Part shown: positions 6,640-13,326 of the stretch, in pieces
Layout: each line of letters opens with the position of its first letter
Position numbering within the stretch: the first letter of the stretch is position 1
Assembly: GCA_016212295.1 (NCBI GenBank)
Contig: JACRGO010000050.1
Coordinates: forward strand, 1 to 19,472
Direction: 5' to 3'
Source of the DNA: Nitrospinota bacterium
GTDB taxonomy: Bacteria > Nitrospinota > Nitrospinia > JACRGO01
DNA: 19,472 nucleotides
Made by a program: the position numbers and the translations under genes
The notes under the pieces: generated by a model
What the model saw: the letters and a program-made list of their open reading frames with translations, nothing else
Database searches by the model: none
Told to the model about the DNA's origin: nothing

Positions 6640-6917
6640 AATTCCAAATTACAAATAACAAATCTCAGATAAATTACAATTACTGAATGTACAAAGTAAT
6701 TCAGCAATTCTCGGTGAAAAAGTGAGATTGCCACGGCGCTGAAAGGCGCGCATCGCAATGACATCACGAAAACTATTTTTGTCATTGCGAGCGAAGCGAA
6801 GCAATCTCAAGCCCATGCCAATTCACCGAGAATTGCTGAAAGTAATTCCATTTCCTTGTTTGTTTTTTGTAATTTTGGTTATTGAGATTTATTTGTTATT
6901 TGACAATTGAGATTTGT
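6640..6917. repeat. AT-rich imperfect inverted repeat split by a MITE
   Basis: The left arm, about 6640-6683, includes ACAAATAACAAATCTCA. The right arm, about 6866-6917, reads as its inverted counterpart with shared AAATAACAAAT and AAATCTCA blocks. Such CAAATAACAAATCTCA repeats are common intergenic palindromes. The 139-bp MITE at 6701-6839 sits between the arms, so this appears to be the older element. Together with the next repeat it accounts for most of the 473-base gap between the kinase and ahcY. No gene is supported in that gap. Confidence 0.6.
6701..6839. mobile_element. 139-bp MITE with perfect 18-bp terminal repeats
   Basis: TCAGCAATTCTCGGTGAA at 6701-6718 is exactly inverted at 6822-6839. 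The 7-bp sequence AAGTAAT directly abuts both ends (6694-6700 and 6840-6846), as expected for a target-site duplication. Inside lies a second palindrome: GAGATTGC at 6724 pairs with GCAATCTC at 6801-6808, and GCAATGAC at 6755-6762 pairs with GTCATTGC at 6781-6788. The inner part contains the GCGAGCGAAGCGAAGCAATC motif seen in repeats of many bacteria. There is no coding capacity, so it would need a transposase encoded elsewhere. Confidence 0.8.
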
Positions 6918-6935
6918 AGTTTAATGCGATTTATA

Positions 6936-7038
6936 AGGCGAAGGGTGAAGGGTGAAGGGTGAAGGGAGAACGAAAGGCAAAAGGCAAAGGAAATAGGGGG
7001 ATTGGGTTTTCCTTTCACCCTTCGCCCTTCGCCTTCCA
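6936..7038. repeat. GGGTGAA tandem with inverted counterpart
   Basis: GGCGAAGGGTGAAGGGTGAA and further AGGGTGAA units run from 6937 to about 6966. The inverted form (CCTTTCACCCTTCGCC, then CTTCGCC) is at 7011-7037. The arms form a long purine/pyrimidine-asymmetric hairpin just downstream of the ahcY stop codon. Without a clear U-tract I do not call it an intrinsic terminator, but it could impede transcription from either side. Confidence 0.6.
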
Positions 7039-7052
7039 CCCTATTTCAGATT

Positions 7053-8384
7053 CTAATACCGGTAATGGTCCGGTTTGTAAGGCCCATCAGCGGAAATACC
7101 TAGATAAGCCGCTTGTTTCTTGGTAAGCCTGGTAAGTTTCACTCCCAGTTTTCCCAAGTGCAGGCGCGCCACCTTTTCATCCAGGATCTTGGGGAGGACG
7201 TGGACGCCAAGGGGGTATTTTTGCGGTTCGGTCCAAAGAGCGATCTGGGCTATAACTTGGTTGGCGAAGGATGTGCTCATTACAAAGGAAGGGTGGCCGG
7301 TGGCGCAGCCAAGGTTTACAAGCCTGCCCCTGGCCAAAACGATAAGGGTCTTTCCGTCAGGATATATGAACTGGTCCACCTGGGGCTTTACGTTCACTTC
7401 CTTTATATCGCCACGTTTTTCCAGATAAGCGATCTCTATTTCCAGGTCGAAGTGCCCGATATTGCAAAGGATGGCCTGGTGCTTCATCCGGTCCATGTGC
7501 TCGGCGCGGACTACGTCCCTGCAGCCGGTGGCCGTGACGAAGATGTCGCCGGCTGGAGCCGCGTCTTCCATTGTGGTGACCTCGTAGCCTTCCATTGCCG
7601 CCTGAAGGGCTATGATGGGGTCTATTTCCGTTATCAACACCCTTGCGCCAAGTCCCCTCATGGCTTGGGCGCAACCCTTGCCGACGTCTCCGTACCCGCA
7701 AACCACCACTACCTTTCCAGCAACCATTATATCAGTGGCCCTCTTGATGCCGTCACCCAAGGACTCCCTGCATCCGTACAAATTGTCGAATTTTGATTTG
7801 GTCACGGAGTCGTTCACGTTAATAGCCGGTATTTTTAACTCACCCTTCTCCGCCATTTGATAAAGCCGGTGGACGCCGGTGGTGGTTTCTTCCGATACGC
7901 CCTTGATGTCCCTTAGAAGCCGTGGAAATTTTTTGTGAACCATGAGGGTCAGGTCGCCGCCATCATCCAGAAGCATGTTAGGCCCCTTCCCTCCGCCAAA
8001 GTCGAGCGTCTGCACAATGCACCAATCGTATTCTTCCTCTGTCTCGTTCTTCCAGGCAAAGACCGGTATTTTCGCCGCCGCTATGGCCGCGGCCGCGTGG
8101 TCCTGGGTTGAGAAGATGTTGCAACTGGACCAGCGGACTTCCGCCCCGAGGTGGATCAGGGTCTCAATGAGAACGGCGGTCTGTATGGTCATGTGCAGGC
8201 ATCCGGCGATTCGGGCCCCCTTCAAGGGTTTGGACCTCCCATATTCCTTGCGCAGGGCCATAAGGCCCGGCATCTCCGTCTCGGCCATGATGATTTCCTT
8301 CCTGCCCCATTCAGCCAAACCTATATCCGCTACCTTATAATCTGTAAAGTTTCCCATGTTTTTCTTAGTCGCGAGTTTATGCAT
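7053..8384 (-). CDS. ahcY: S-adenosylhomocysteine hydrolase
   Basis: Adenosylhomocysteinase (443 residues) cleaves S-adenosylhomocysteine to adenosine and homocysteine with bound NAD, clearing the inhibitor of methyltransferases. It has the substrate-side residues H64 (CLHMTIQTA), D141 (LLDDGGDLT), E166 (SEETTTG), K196 and D200 (VTKSKFDN) and C205. The NAD loop is CGYGDVGKG at 229-237. GHPSFVMS lies near residue 364, and the C-terminus PDHYRY supplies the conserved lysine/tyrosine tail. Length is normal for bacteria. The start at 8384 is backed by AAGGA 6 bases upstream; an internal ATG after ten residues has no better site. The gene starts 26 bases after a tRNA-Met on the same strand and probably shares its promoter. 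No SAH or SAM riboswitch fits in that gap. Confidence 0.98.
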   Translation of the reverse strand: MHKLATKKNMGNFTDYKVADIGLAEWGRKEIIMAETEMPGLMALRKEYGRSKPLKGARIAGCLHMTIQTAVLIETLIHLGAEVRWSSCNIFSTQDHAAAAIAAAKIPVFAWKNETEEEYDWCIVQTLDFGGGKGPNMLLDDGGDLTLMVHKKFPRLLRDIKGVSEETTTGVHRLYQMAEKGELKIPAINVNDSVTKSKFDNLYGCRESLGDGIKRATDIMVAGKVVVVCGYGDVGKGCAQAMRGLGARVLITEIDPIIALQAAMEGYEVTTMEDAAPAGDIFVTATGCRDVVRAEHMDRMKHQAILCNIGHFDLEIEIAYLEKRGDIKEVNVKPQVDQFIYPDGKTLIVLARGRLVNLGCATGHPSFVMSTSFANQVIAQIALWTEPQKYPLGVHVLPKILDEKVARLHLGKLGVKLTRLTKKQAAYLGISADGPYKPDHYRY

Positions 8385-8410
8385 CTTGGTTCCTTCTCCT
8401 GGTTTAAAAA

Positions 8411-8487
8411 TGGTGGCGGTGCAGGGACTTGAACCCCGGACACTACGGATATGAGCCGTATGCTCTAACCAGCTGAGCTACACCGCC
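8411..8487 (-). tRNA. tRNA-Met (CAU), elongator-like
   Basis: On the minus strand the 77-nt cloverleaf has acceptor GGCGGTG/CACCGCC, D arm GCTC/GAGC, anticodon stem TACGG/CCGTA with loop CTCATAT (anticodon CAT), T arm CGGGG-TTCAAGT-CCCTG, discriminator A and an encoded CCA. The standard first acceptor pair argues against initiator tRNA. A tRNA-Ile with lysidine-modified CAU cannot be fully excluded by eye. It lies 26 bases upstream of ahcY, so methionine tRNA and a methionine-cycle enzyme may be co-transcribed. Confidence 0.95.
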
Positions 8488-8507
8488 TGTATTATTCAGA
8501 ATTTTTC

Positions 8508-8536
8508 ATTTTAGAGAAAATAGAGATGGAAATCAA
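8508..8536 (-). promoter_or_regulatory. Predicted promoter of tRNA-Met and ahcY
   Basis: On the minus strand TTGATT (8531-8536) and TAAAAT (8508-8513) are separated by 17 bases, a good sigma-70-type arrangement. The transcript would start about 15 bases before the mature tRNA 5' end. No other convincing promoter lies between the tRNA and ahcY. Confidence 0.55.
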
Positions 8537-8693
8537 GATAACCCGGCCTGAATTTAATAATAGCGGAATTTTGGTCGTATCCAGGCTTCGAGATGTCTTC
8601 CGTTTCCGGGTGGTGCCTTGCGGGGAGGAAAAGGTTGTTTCAAGGGTTTTCCTTTGCTAAGCTAAGACATTGTTTCCTTTGATTTTTAAGTTC

Positions 8694-10250
8694 ATGGAAA
8701 AAGAAAAAATCTGCCTGTATGAAGGCCATTATAATAACCTCTCGGATATCTGCGGACACGAGAAGGAAAATGGTTATATCCTGGCCGCCATTGCCTCGGA
8801 CAATGCCAGGAAGATCATAAAAAATCTGTTGGTCAAAAGCGATATTCTCGTATACGAAACCGGAGACTTCCGGAAAACAATGGAGGCGCTAAAGGACCCT
8901 TCCCTTGCGGCCCACCATTTAAAAGCCAATATCCGCGGCTGCCTTTGCGCTATCCTTGAGGAAAAACCTGGTGAATTTCCGGGAATAAGCCTGCTCCAGG
9001 AAATCCGAGCGGATAAAGACATGGAAAGCCTTATCGTGATAATAATTTCCGGGGAGAGTGAATCCGGGGATATTGGCTTTGCCTCAGAGGCCGGGGCCAA
9101 TGGCTATATTACCATCGCCGAAGGGATAGTTCCGAAGGTCATTGAAAGAAAACTGCTGAAAGCGGTGAATGACAGGGCCGATCCGCCTCAATACGTGCAA
9201 CTTATCAGGGCCGGGGAGGCGTTACTGGAGCAAAAGGACGCGGAAAAAGCCCTTCAATGCTACAACGGCGCCTTGGAATCCTATCAAAAAATGGCGGTGG
9301 GGAAAATAAGCCATTTAGCAAATGAGGAGCTTAAAACAGGGTTGCTTAGCGCGGGTGACCGCAGGGCAAACGCCGAAAGGACGGTTCAAAAGGCCAGGGA
9401 ATACCTGGAAAAAAAAGATTATGAAAAAAGCATTGAAAAGTTTGAATGGGCGTTGGATTATCTTGGACTGTCCGTGAAATTAAGGGAATTCAAAAGCAAC
9501 AAGAGTTCCAGTCTGGCCAGGATTTTTATTCATATAGGCAATGCCTTGGAACAAAAGGGTGATTCAAAAGCGGCGGAGAATTATTATAGGCAGGCGGCGG
9601 ATATTAACCCTATTTCCCTGAAGGCTTGCCTTGAGATGCTCCACGTTTGCGAAAAAAAGGGAGACAAGGAGGGAATTTTAAAATACTTGAAGCAGGTCAA
9701 CAGCATCAATCCTCATAACGGAGAGCGCCAACAGAAATTCGGCGAGTTATGTCTGACAATAGGCGACTCGGAGGACGCCAGGATGGCCTTTGACCAAGCC
9801 ATACATGAAGATACTGGAAGTATCAGGAGAATATCCCGAATATGCCTGAACGCCGAGAATACCGCCCTAGCTTCCTATTTCCTGGACAAGGCGGTCAAGA
9901 AAAGCAGGGCGCTGGGCGCGGACACTGATTTTGTCCAGGATATTGTCGACCAGTATAATGAACTTGGCAGGCAGCTCAGGCTGGAAGAAAAATACAACCA
10001 GGCAATAGTGGAATACGATAGGGCCCTTAACGTTGCCGCTGATGACGCCAGGCTGATCTTCAATAAGGGCAGGGCCTTCTTTGAATGGGGTAAAACGGAC
10101 AAGGGCAAGACCCTGGAATCCAAGCAATGGCTGGTAAGGGCGGCTGAGATCTATTTGAAAAAAGGAGAAAGAGACGAAGAGCTTGAGAAAGGATTGGATA
10201 CTTATTTGGAAAAATTCGGCGGTTCGCTTGCCCAAATGCGCGGTAAATGA
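8694..10250 (+). CDS. Degenerate-receiver/TPR repeat protein
   Basis: In this 518-residue protein the first 165 residues look like a receiver fold: YILAAIASDNARKIIKNLL at 28-46, GCLCAILEEKPGEFPGISLL at 82-101 and IVIIISGESESGDIGFASEA at 114-133. The phospho-acceptor aspartate is missing (ILEEKPG replaces the usual LDxxMPG) and so is the terminal lysine, so it is probably a non-phosphorylated pseudo-receiver. From about residue 165 helical TPR units follow, for example QYVQLIRAGEALLEQKDAEK, SKAAENYYRQAADINPIS and EEKYNQAIVEYDRALNVAAD. The family role is inferred to be signalling or scaffolding by protein contact. A TTG at 8670 would add eight residues. Neither start has a strong ribosome binding site, so I prefer the ATG. 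It is cytoplasmic and transcribed divergently from the tRNA-Met/ahcY unit. Confidence 0.8.
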   Translation: MEKEKICLYEGHYNNLSDICGHEKENGYILAAIASDNARKIIKNLLVKSDILVYETGDFRKTMEALKDPSLAAHHLKANIRGCLCAILEEKPGEFPGISLLQEIRADKDMESLIVIIISGESESGDIGFASEAGANGYITIAEGIVPKVIERKLLKAVNDRADPPQYVQLIRAGEALLEQKDAEKALQCYNGALESYQKMAVGKISHLANEELKTGLLSAGDRRANAERTVQKAREYLEKKDYEKSIEKFEWALDYLGLSVKLREFKSNKSSSLARIFIHIGNALEQKGDSKAAENYYRQAADINPISLKACLEMLHVCEKKGDKEGILKYLKQVNSINPHNGERQQKFGELCLTIGDSEDARMAFDQAIHEDTGSIRRISRICLNAENTALASYFLDKAVKKSRALGADTDFVQDIVDQYNELGRQLRLEEKYNQAIVEYDRALNVAADDARLIFNKGRAFFEWGKTDKGKTLESKQWLVRAAEIYLKKGERDEELEKGLDTYLEKFGGSLAQMRGK

Positions 10251-10262
10251 GAAAAAATAATT

Positions 10263-10291
10263 TTGACATTTTTTTAATTGCTTGATATATT
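10263..10291 (+). promoter_or_regulatory. Near-consensus promoter of the small Ser/Gly/Pro-rich gene
   Basis: TTGACA at 10263-10268 and TATATT at 10286-10291 are separated by exactly 17 bases. It lies 66 bases upstream of the ATG at 10358. This is one of the best promoter matches in the window. Confidence 0.7.
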
Positions 10292-10357
10292 AATGGTAAA
10301 TCTGTTGAAGAGGGATAGAAAAATAGGTCTCACATTAATTTTTTGAAAGGGACAAAA

Positions 10358-10681
10358 ATGTCATCATTAAGCATGATAGGAGGAACCGGCATAGATTTAG
10401 GAATGTCCGCCGCAAGCTCTCAGACCGCGCCTCCCAACGGCGTGGCCGGAACGGTGAATGCCCCTCAAGACACGGGAAATATAGCCCCATCACAAGGCAA
10501 CATCAGTCCTGGGACCCCTTCCCAAACCAGTGATCTGGGAGGCGGTTCTCCAGGGGCCGTGGCTGATTCGAGAGGTTCGGTCAGTCCCGCTTCAAGTCCT
10601 TCGGGCAGCGGCAGTTCACCGGCGGCAGCGGCCGCGAGCGTGGAAACAGGGTCGGGTGCGACGGTTAGTTTTAACGCTTGA
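10358..10681 (+). CDS. Small low-complexity Ser/Gly/Pro/Ala-rich protein
   Basis: This 107-residue protein has extreme composition: mostly Ser, Gly, Pro, Ala and Thr, with no Lys, Cys, Trp, Tyr or His and a single Arg. It is therefore acidic and almost certainly disordered. The short N-terminus MSSLSMIGGTGIDLGMSAAS could form a helix; there is no typical signal peptide. It has no recognised family. Reality as a gene is supported by the near-consensus promoter upstream and by GAAAGG about 7 bases before the ATG at 10358; an in-frame ATG at 10343 lacks such a site. Its 3' end overlaps the convergent cca gene by 11 bases. Exported linker-like or stress-related roles are possible but unsupported. 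Random open frames in GC-rich DNA can look like this, so confidence is moderate. Confidence 0.6.
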   Translation: MSSLSMIGGTGIDLGMSAASSQTAPPNGVAGTVNAPQDTGNIAPSQGNISPGTPSQTSDLGGGSPGAVADSRGSVSPASSPSGSGSSPAAAAASVETGSGATVSFNA

Positions 10682-12008
10682 TTTCCGTTTCCAGAATCTC
10701 TTTTAGTTTTTGAGGAGTATTTTTCCCGGGATCCTCTAAAACCATTTCCAGAAGGGATTTTAGAATTTCTCCCACCTTTTTGCCCTGCCTGATTCCTAGT
10801 ATAGCGATCACTTGGCTCCCATTGATGGCAAGGTCAGAGACCTTCCTTGCCTCCTTTTTGGTTTTTATCCCTTCGATTCTTTTTCTAAGGCCCTCCAGTT
10901 GTGAGTGGCCGCGCCTTCCCTTGCCCAAGGCTTTCTTGTCCGCCTCATAAAGAAGAAAAAAATCCTCAAGTTGATTCTCTCCCAATCTGGCCAACAGTCT
11001 TTTTACGGCGCAGTTCTTCCATTCCTCCCGATAATCCAGCATGTGATGTCTGACGAGATGGGTAATTCGTTTCCTTTCCACATTGCTGAATCGAAATCTC
11101 CGTAAAAAGGAGCCGGCTATTTTTTCCCCCTCTTCCGCGTGTCCGAAGAACCGGAATTCCCCCTTTATTTTCGTTCTTGTATAAGGTTTGCCTATATCAT
11201 GCAGCAGGCCCGCCAGCCGCAATATGGGGTCCGGCGGAAGGAAATCCATGGTAAGAAGGCTGTGCTTGTAAACATCGAAGGCGTGAAATTTCTCCCTCTG
11301 TTTCATCCTGTGTCCCTTGAGTATTTCCGGAAAGATAACGGCCAAAAGCCCGGTTTTGCGCATCATGTCAATGCCTATTGATGGTTTGGCGGATTTCAGG
11401 ATTTTAAGCAACTCATTCCTGATCCGCTCCGGAGCCATGCGGTTCAGGGCGAGAGTGAAATCCGGAATCCTTTTTAAAGTGTCCCTGTGGACACGGAAGC
11501 CTAATTCCGAGGCGAGGCGAAGGGCTCGCAAGGCCCTTAAAGGATCTTCACTGAACCGCTCTATTGGGTCTCCAACGGCGCGAATGGCCTTTTTCCCCAT
11601 ATCCTTTTCTCCCCCGAAAGGATCGATAAGATTTCCCTTGGCCGGATCGAAGGCAAGCGCATTGATTGTGAAATCGCGATGGGACAAATCTTCAATTATG
11701 GTTTCGCCCCTTTTGTCCTTAGCGGAGCGATATGAGGTCACCTCGTACTGCATCCGGTCATGGACTACCGTCATGGAGCCATGGTTTTTGCCGAGTGGAA
11801 TGGTTTTTTTAAAAAGTTTGGAAATTCCCACGGAGGGGGCGTTTGTTGCTATGTCCCAGTCCCGGACGTTTTTCCTGAGCAAAATGTCACGAAGGCATCC
11901 TCCAACGAGAAAGGCTTCGTATCCCGCTTCGCGCAGTTTTTCCAGGATAAACATCGGGCCTGGAGGCAATTTAAAACGATTCAATATTTTCTCTGCTTTG
12001 GAAGGCAC
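10671..12008 (-). CDS. cca: CCA-adding tRNA nucleotidyltransferase with HD domain
   Basis: This 445-residue class II nucleotidyltransferase adds or repairs the 3' CCA of tRNAs. The catalytic head shows VGGCLRDILL at 35-44, metal-binding D50 and D52 in VRDWDIATNA, and HRDFTINALA at 110-119. A neck follows with EDPLRALRALRLA at 154-166. An HD domain (H270-D271 in LLHDIGKP, then FFGHAEEGEKIA) may give phosphohydrolase activity. The segment LGKNHGSMTVVHDRMQYEVT is of CCA-enzyme type; poly(A) polymerases carry a GRRFRL-like motif there instead. The likely start is a GTG at 12008 with no clear ribosome binding site. The next ATG, 18 codons in, would still precede the catalytic motif. The two tRNAs in this window encode CCA, so repair is its probable main duty for those. 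Confidence 0.9.
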   Translation of the reverse strand: MPSKAEKILNRFKLPPGPMFILEKLREAGYEAFLVGGCLRDILLRKNVRDWDIATNAPSVGISKLFKKTIPLGKNHGSMTVVHDRMQYEVTSYRSAKDKRGETIIEDLSHRDFTINALAFDPAKGNLIDPFGGEKDMGKKAIRAVGDPIERFSEDPLRALRALRLASELGFRVHRDTLKRIPDFTLALNRMAPERIRNELLKILKSAKPSIGIDMMRKTGLLAVIFPEILKGHRMKQREKFHAFDVYKHSLLTMDFLPPDPILRLAGLLHDIGKPYTRTKIKGEFRFFGHAEEGEKIAGSFLRRFRFSNVERKRITHLVRHHMLDYREEWKNCAVKRLLARLGENQLEDFFLLYEADKKALGKGRRGHSQLEGLRKRIEGIKTKKEARKVSDLAINGSQVIAILGIRQGKKVGEILKSLLEMVLEDPGKNTPQKLKEILETEIKR

Positions 12009-12066
12009 GGCAAATGGGGAAAAAAATTTGAGATTTGAGATTTTGGATTTGGCAAATAGTCAATTG

Positions 12067-12117
12067 TCATTGGTCATTGATAAGCAGGAAGACGCCCCTA
12101 TGACTAATGACCAATGA
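12067..12117. repeat. Dispersed inverted-repeat element, copy 2
   Basis: TCATTGGTCATT at 12067-12078 is exactly inverted at 12106-12117. The 20-mer CATTGATAAGCAGGAAGACG at 12075-12094 is identical to copy 1 (1983-2002). It fills the gap between the start of cca and the end of radC. The arms are shorter than in copy 1, which suggests more decay. Confidence 0.8.
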
Positions 12118-12127
12118 GGCTGTAAGC

Positions 12128-12835
12128 TCATGCTCTGAGACTTTCATATTTTCTGATAAGGGCGTCTATCTCTCCCTCAGAGGCGAAACTATAAATATTT
12201 TGTCCCCCAAGGATCAAATGGTCATGAAGGGTGATCCCAAGGGGCCTGGCGGCGAAGAGGATGTCCCTTGTGATGGACCTGTCCTGCGGCGAGGGTTGGG
12301 GATTTCCGCCGGGATGGTTGTGGAAGCATATAAGGCTCGCGGCATGGCGCTTCAGGGCAAGCTCTATAATCTGCCTGGGATAAACAGTGGCCGCGTTTAC
12401 GATTCCCTGCTGAAGGGTTTCAATGGCGATAACGCCGTTGGAGGAATTCAGAAAAGCCGCCTTGAACTCCTCATGCTTCAGTCCCCCCATGGAAAGGCGT
12501 ATGTACTCCGAGACGGCGCGGAAATTGTTGAAATAATCCATTTGCAGGACCTTTTCCTTAAGGAGCGCTTCTGCTATCCCTTGAACGAGGCGGATGAGCA
12601 CAGCCGCGCTTTCTCCTATTTGCCTGGATTCCGTCAGTGAGTGAATCGGGGCGCTGAAGACGCCGGTGAGGGATTTGTATTTATTCAACAACTCCTTGGC
12701 CAGTGGCTTGCAATCCTTCCTGGGTATTCCGTAGGTTAGCAGCAATTCCACGATTTCATAGTCATGAAAACCAGTTATCCCGCTCTTTAAAAACCGTTCC
12801 CTGGTCCTTTTCCTGTGCCCTGATTGGTCGTCCAT
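12128..12835 (-). CDS. radC: RadC family JAB/MPN-domain protein
   Basis: This 235-residue protein has the usual RadC layout: an N-terminal helix-hairpin-helix-like region (about 20-90) and a C-terminal JAB/MPN metalloprotease-like domain. The metal site is complete: E122 or E123 in KHEEFKAAFLN, H172 and H174 in CFHNHPGG, S182 and D185 in PSPQD. The conserved HDHLILG and YSFASEG follow. Despite the name, a direct role in DNA repair is doubtful, and the molecular function remains unsettled. Length is normal. The ATG at 12835 lacks a visible ribosome binding site. Directly upstream lies an ATTAC-N5-GTAAT operator-like palindrome that is repeated near sucC. Confidence 0.95.
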   Translation of the reverse strand: MDDQSGHRKRTRERFLKSGITGFHDYEIVELLLTYGIPRKDCKPLAKELLNKYKSLTGVFSAPIHSLTESRQIGESAAVLIRLVQGIAEALLKEKVLQMDYFNNFRAVSEYIRLSMGGLKHEEFKAAFLNSSNGVIAIETLQQGIVNAATVYPRQIIELALKRHAASLICFHNHPGGNPQPSPQDRSITRDILFAARPLGITLHDHLILGGQNIYSFASEGEIDALIRKYESLRA

Positions 12836-12840
12836 GTTTT

Positions 12841-12930
12841 ATATTATTACGCGCAGTAATTTCCGTTTTCCGCACAATACGTCGAGATTTATTTTGGCTG
12901 CGGCCATGCCGCTCTATGGTATCTCATCAT
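12841..12930 (+). repeat. Intergenic repeat unit, copy A (a-b), with operator-like palindrome and motif copy
   Basis: Segment a (12841-12877) begins with ATTAC-GCGCA-GTAAT at 12846-12860 and runs to CGCACAA. Segment b (about 12879-12922) contains ACGTCGAGATTTATTTTGG followed by the motif TGCGGCCATGCCGCTCTATGG. Both segments recur at 13104-13314, where an inverted pair separates them. The b part is a copy of the palindromic promoter-like motif on the plus strand. Downstream of it the only open frame I see is 26 codons long (12956-13036), without a ribosome binding site. No gene is supported between here and sucC. Confidence 0.7.
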
Positions 12931-13056
12931 TTTAATCCCTGTCCAGAACCCGAAAATGAATAAAAAATTATATGTGCTCCTTGAATCCAAGGCAAATGTT
13001 ATCGAATTTAAAAATTTCCGGTACTCAGGATTTTGATCCATTAATTTTACGCGCCC

Positions 13057-13085
13057 TTGTAATTTATTCCAAGGATGAATATAAT
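13057..13085 (+). promoter_or_regulatory. Predicted promoter for sucC
   Basis: TTGTAA at 13057-13062 and TATAAT at 13080-13085 are spaced by 17 bases, pointing at sucC. The transcript would carry a leader of about 235 bases that contains the whole inverted-repeat array. Confidence 0.5.
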
Positions 13086-13103
13086 CTTTTTTTCGTTTCT
13101 TAA

Positions 13104-13302
13104 ATATTATTACGTGCAGTAATTTCCGTTTTCCGCACAAGTTTTTCAACCGCTTCCTGGAGCGCACATGGCCGCAATCAAAAGAAATTTCTCTTGAAGC
13201 ACTCGGCGCTGATTTTATTTCAAGCGGAAAACGTAAACTTCTGGATGTAATAATATCATCAATAGTTTTAAAACGTCGAAATTTATTTTGATTGCGGCCA
13301 TG
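13104..13302 (+). repeat. Intergenic repeat unit, copy B (a-b'-a'-b array)
   Basis: Segment a (13104-13140) matches copy A almost exactly, with ATTAC-GTGCA-GTAAT at 13109-13123. Then follow b' (CATGGCCGCAATCAAAA from 13168, inverted), a' (13221-13256, containing GCGGAAAACGTAAACTTC and ending GTAATAATAT, inverted) and b (13271-13302). a can pair with a', and b' with b, which interlocks like a pseudoknot. In copy A, a and b are directly joined, so this copy gained or kept an inverted pair between them. Confidence 0.7.
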
Positions 13303-13319
13303 CCGCGCTATGATAGGAA
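13292..13319 (+). promoter_or_regulatory. Palindromic promoter-like motif upstream of sucC
   Basis: TTGCGG (13292-13297), CCATGCCGCGCTATGA, then TAGGAA align base for base with the motif upstream of the histidine kinase. The -10-like box is poor, and a transcript from here would start at or after the ribosome binding site AGGA (13315-13318). It is therefore unlikely to be a conventional sucC promoter. It may be a protein-binding site or part of the repeat. Confidence 0.35.
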
Positions 13320-13326
13320 AACAAAC

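Noticed and set aside
6603-6785. Minus-strand 60-codon open frame upstream of the kinase
   Set aside because: It is composed of the kinase promoter region and arms of the palindromic repeats, and has no ribosome binding site.
6937-6966. Tandem AGGGTGAA units considered as a CRISPR or minisatellite
   Set aside because: Units are 7-8 bases with no spacers, and an inverted counterpart lies downstream; it is a palindromic repeat.
7113-7796. Plus-strand open frame of 227 codons in the ahcY region
   Set aside because: It is antisense to well-conserved ahcY.
8385-8410. SAH or SAM riboswitch upstream of ahcY
   Set aside because: Only 26 bases separate the tRNA end from the ahcY start, too short for these aptamers.
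11317-12117. Plus-strand open frame of 266 codons over cca
   Set aside because: It is antisense to the nucleotidyltransferase catalytic domain and runs into dispersed repeat copy 2.
12107-12640. Plus-strand open frame of 177 codons over radC
   Set aside because: It is antisense to the complete JAB-domain RadC gene.
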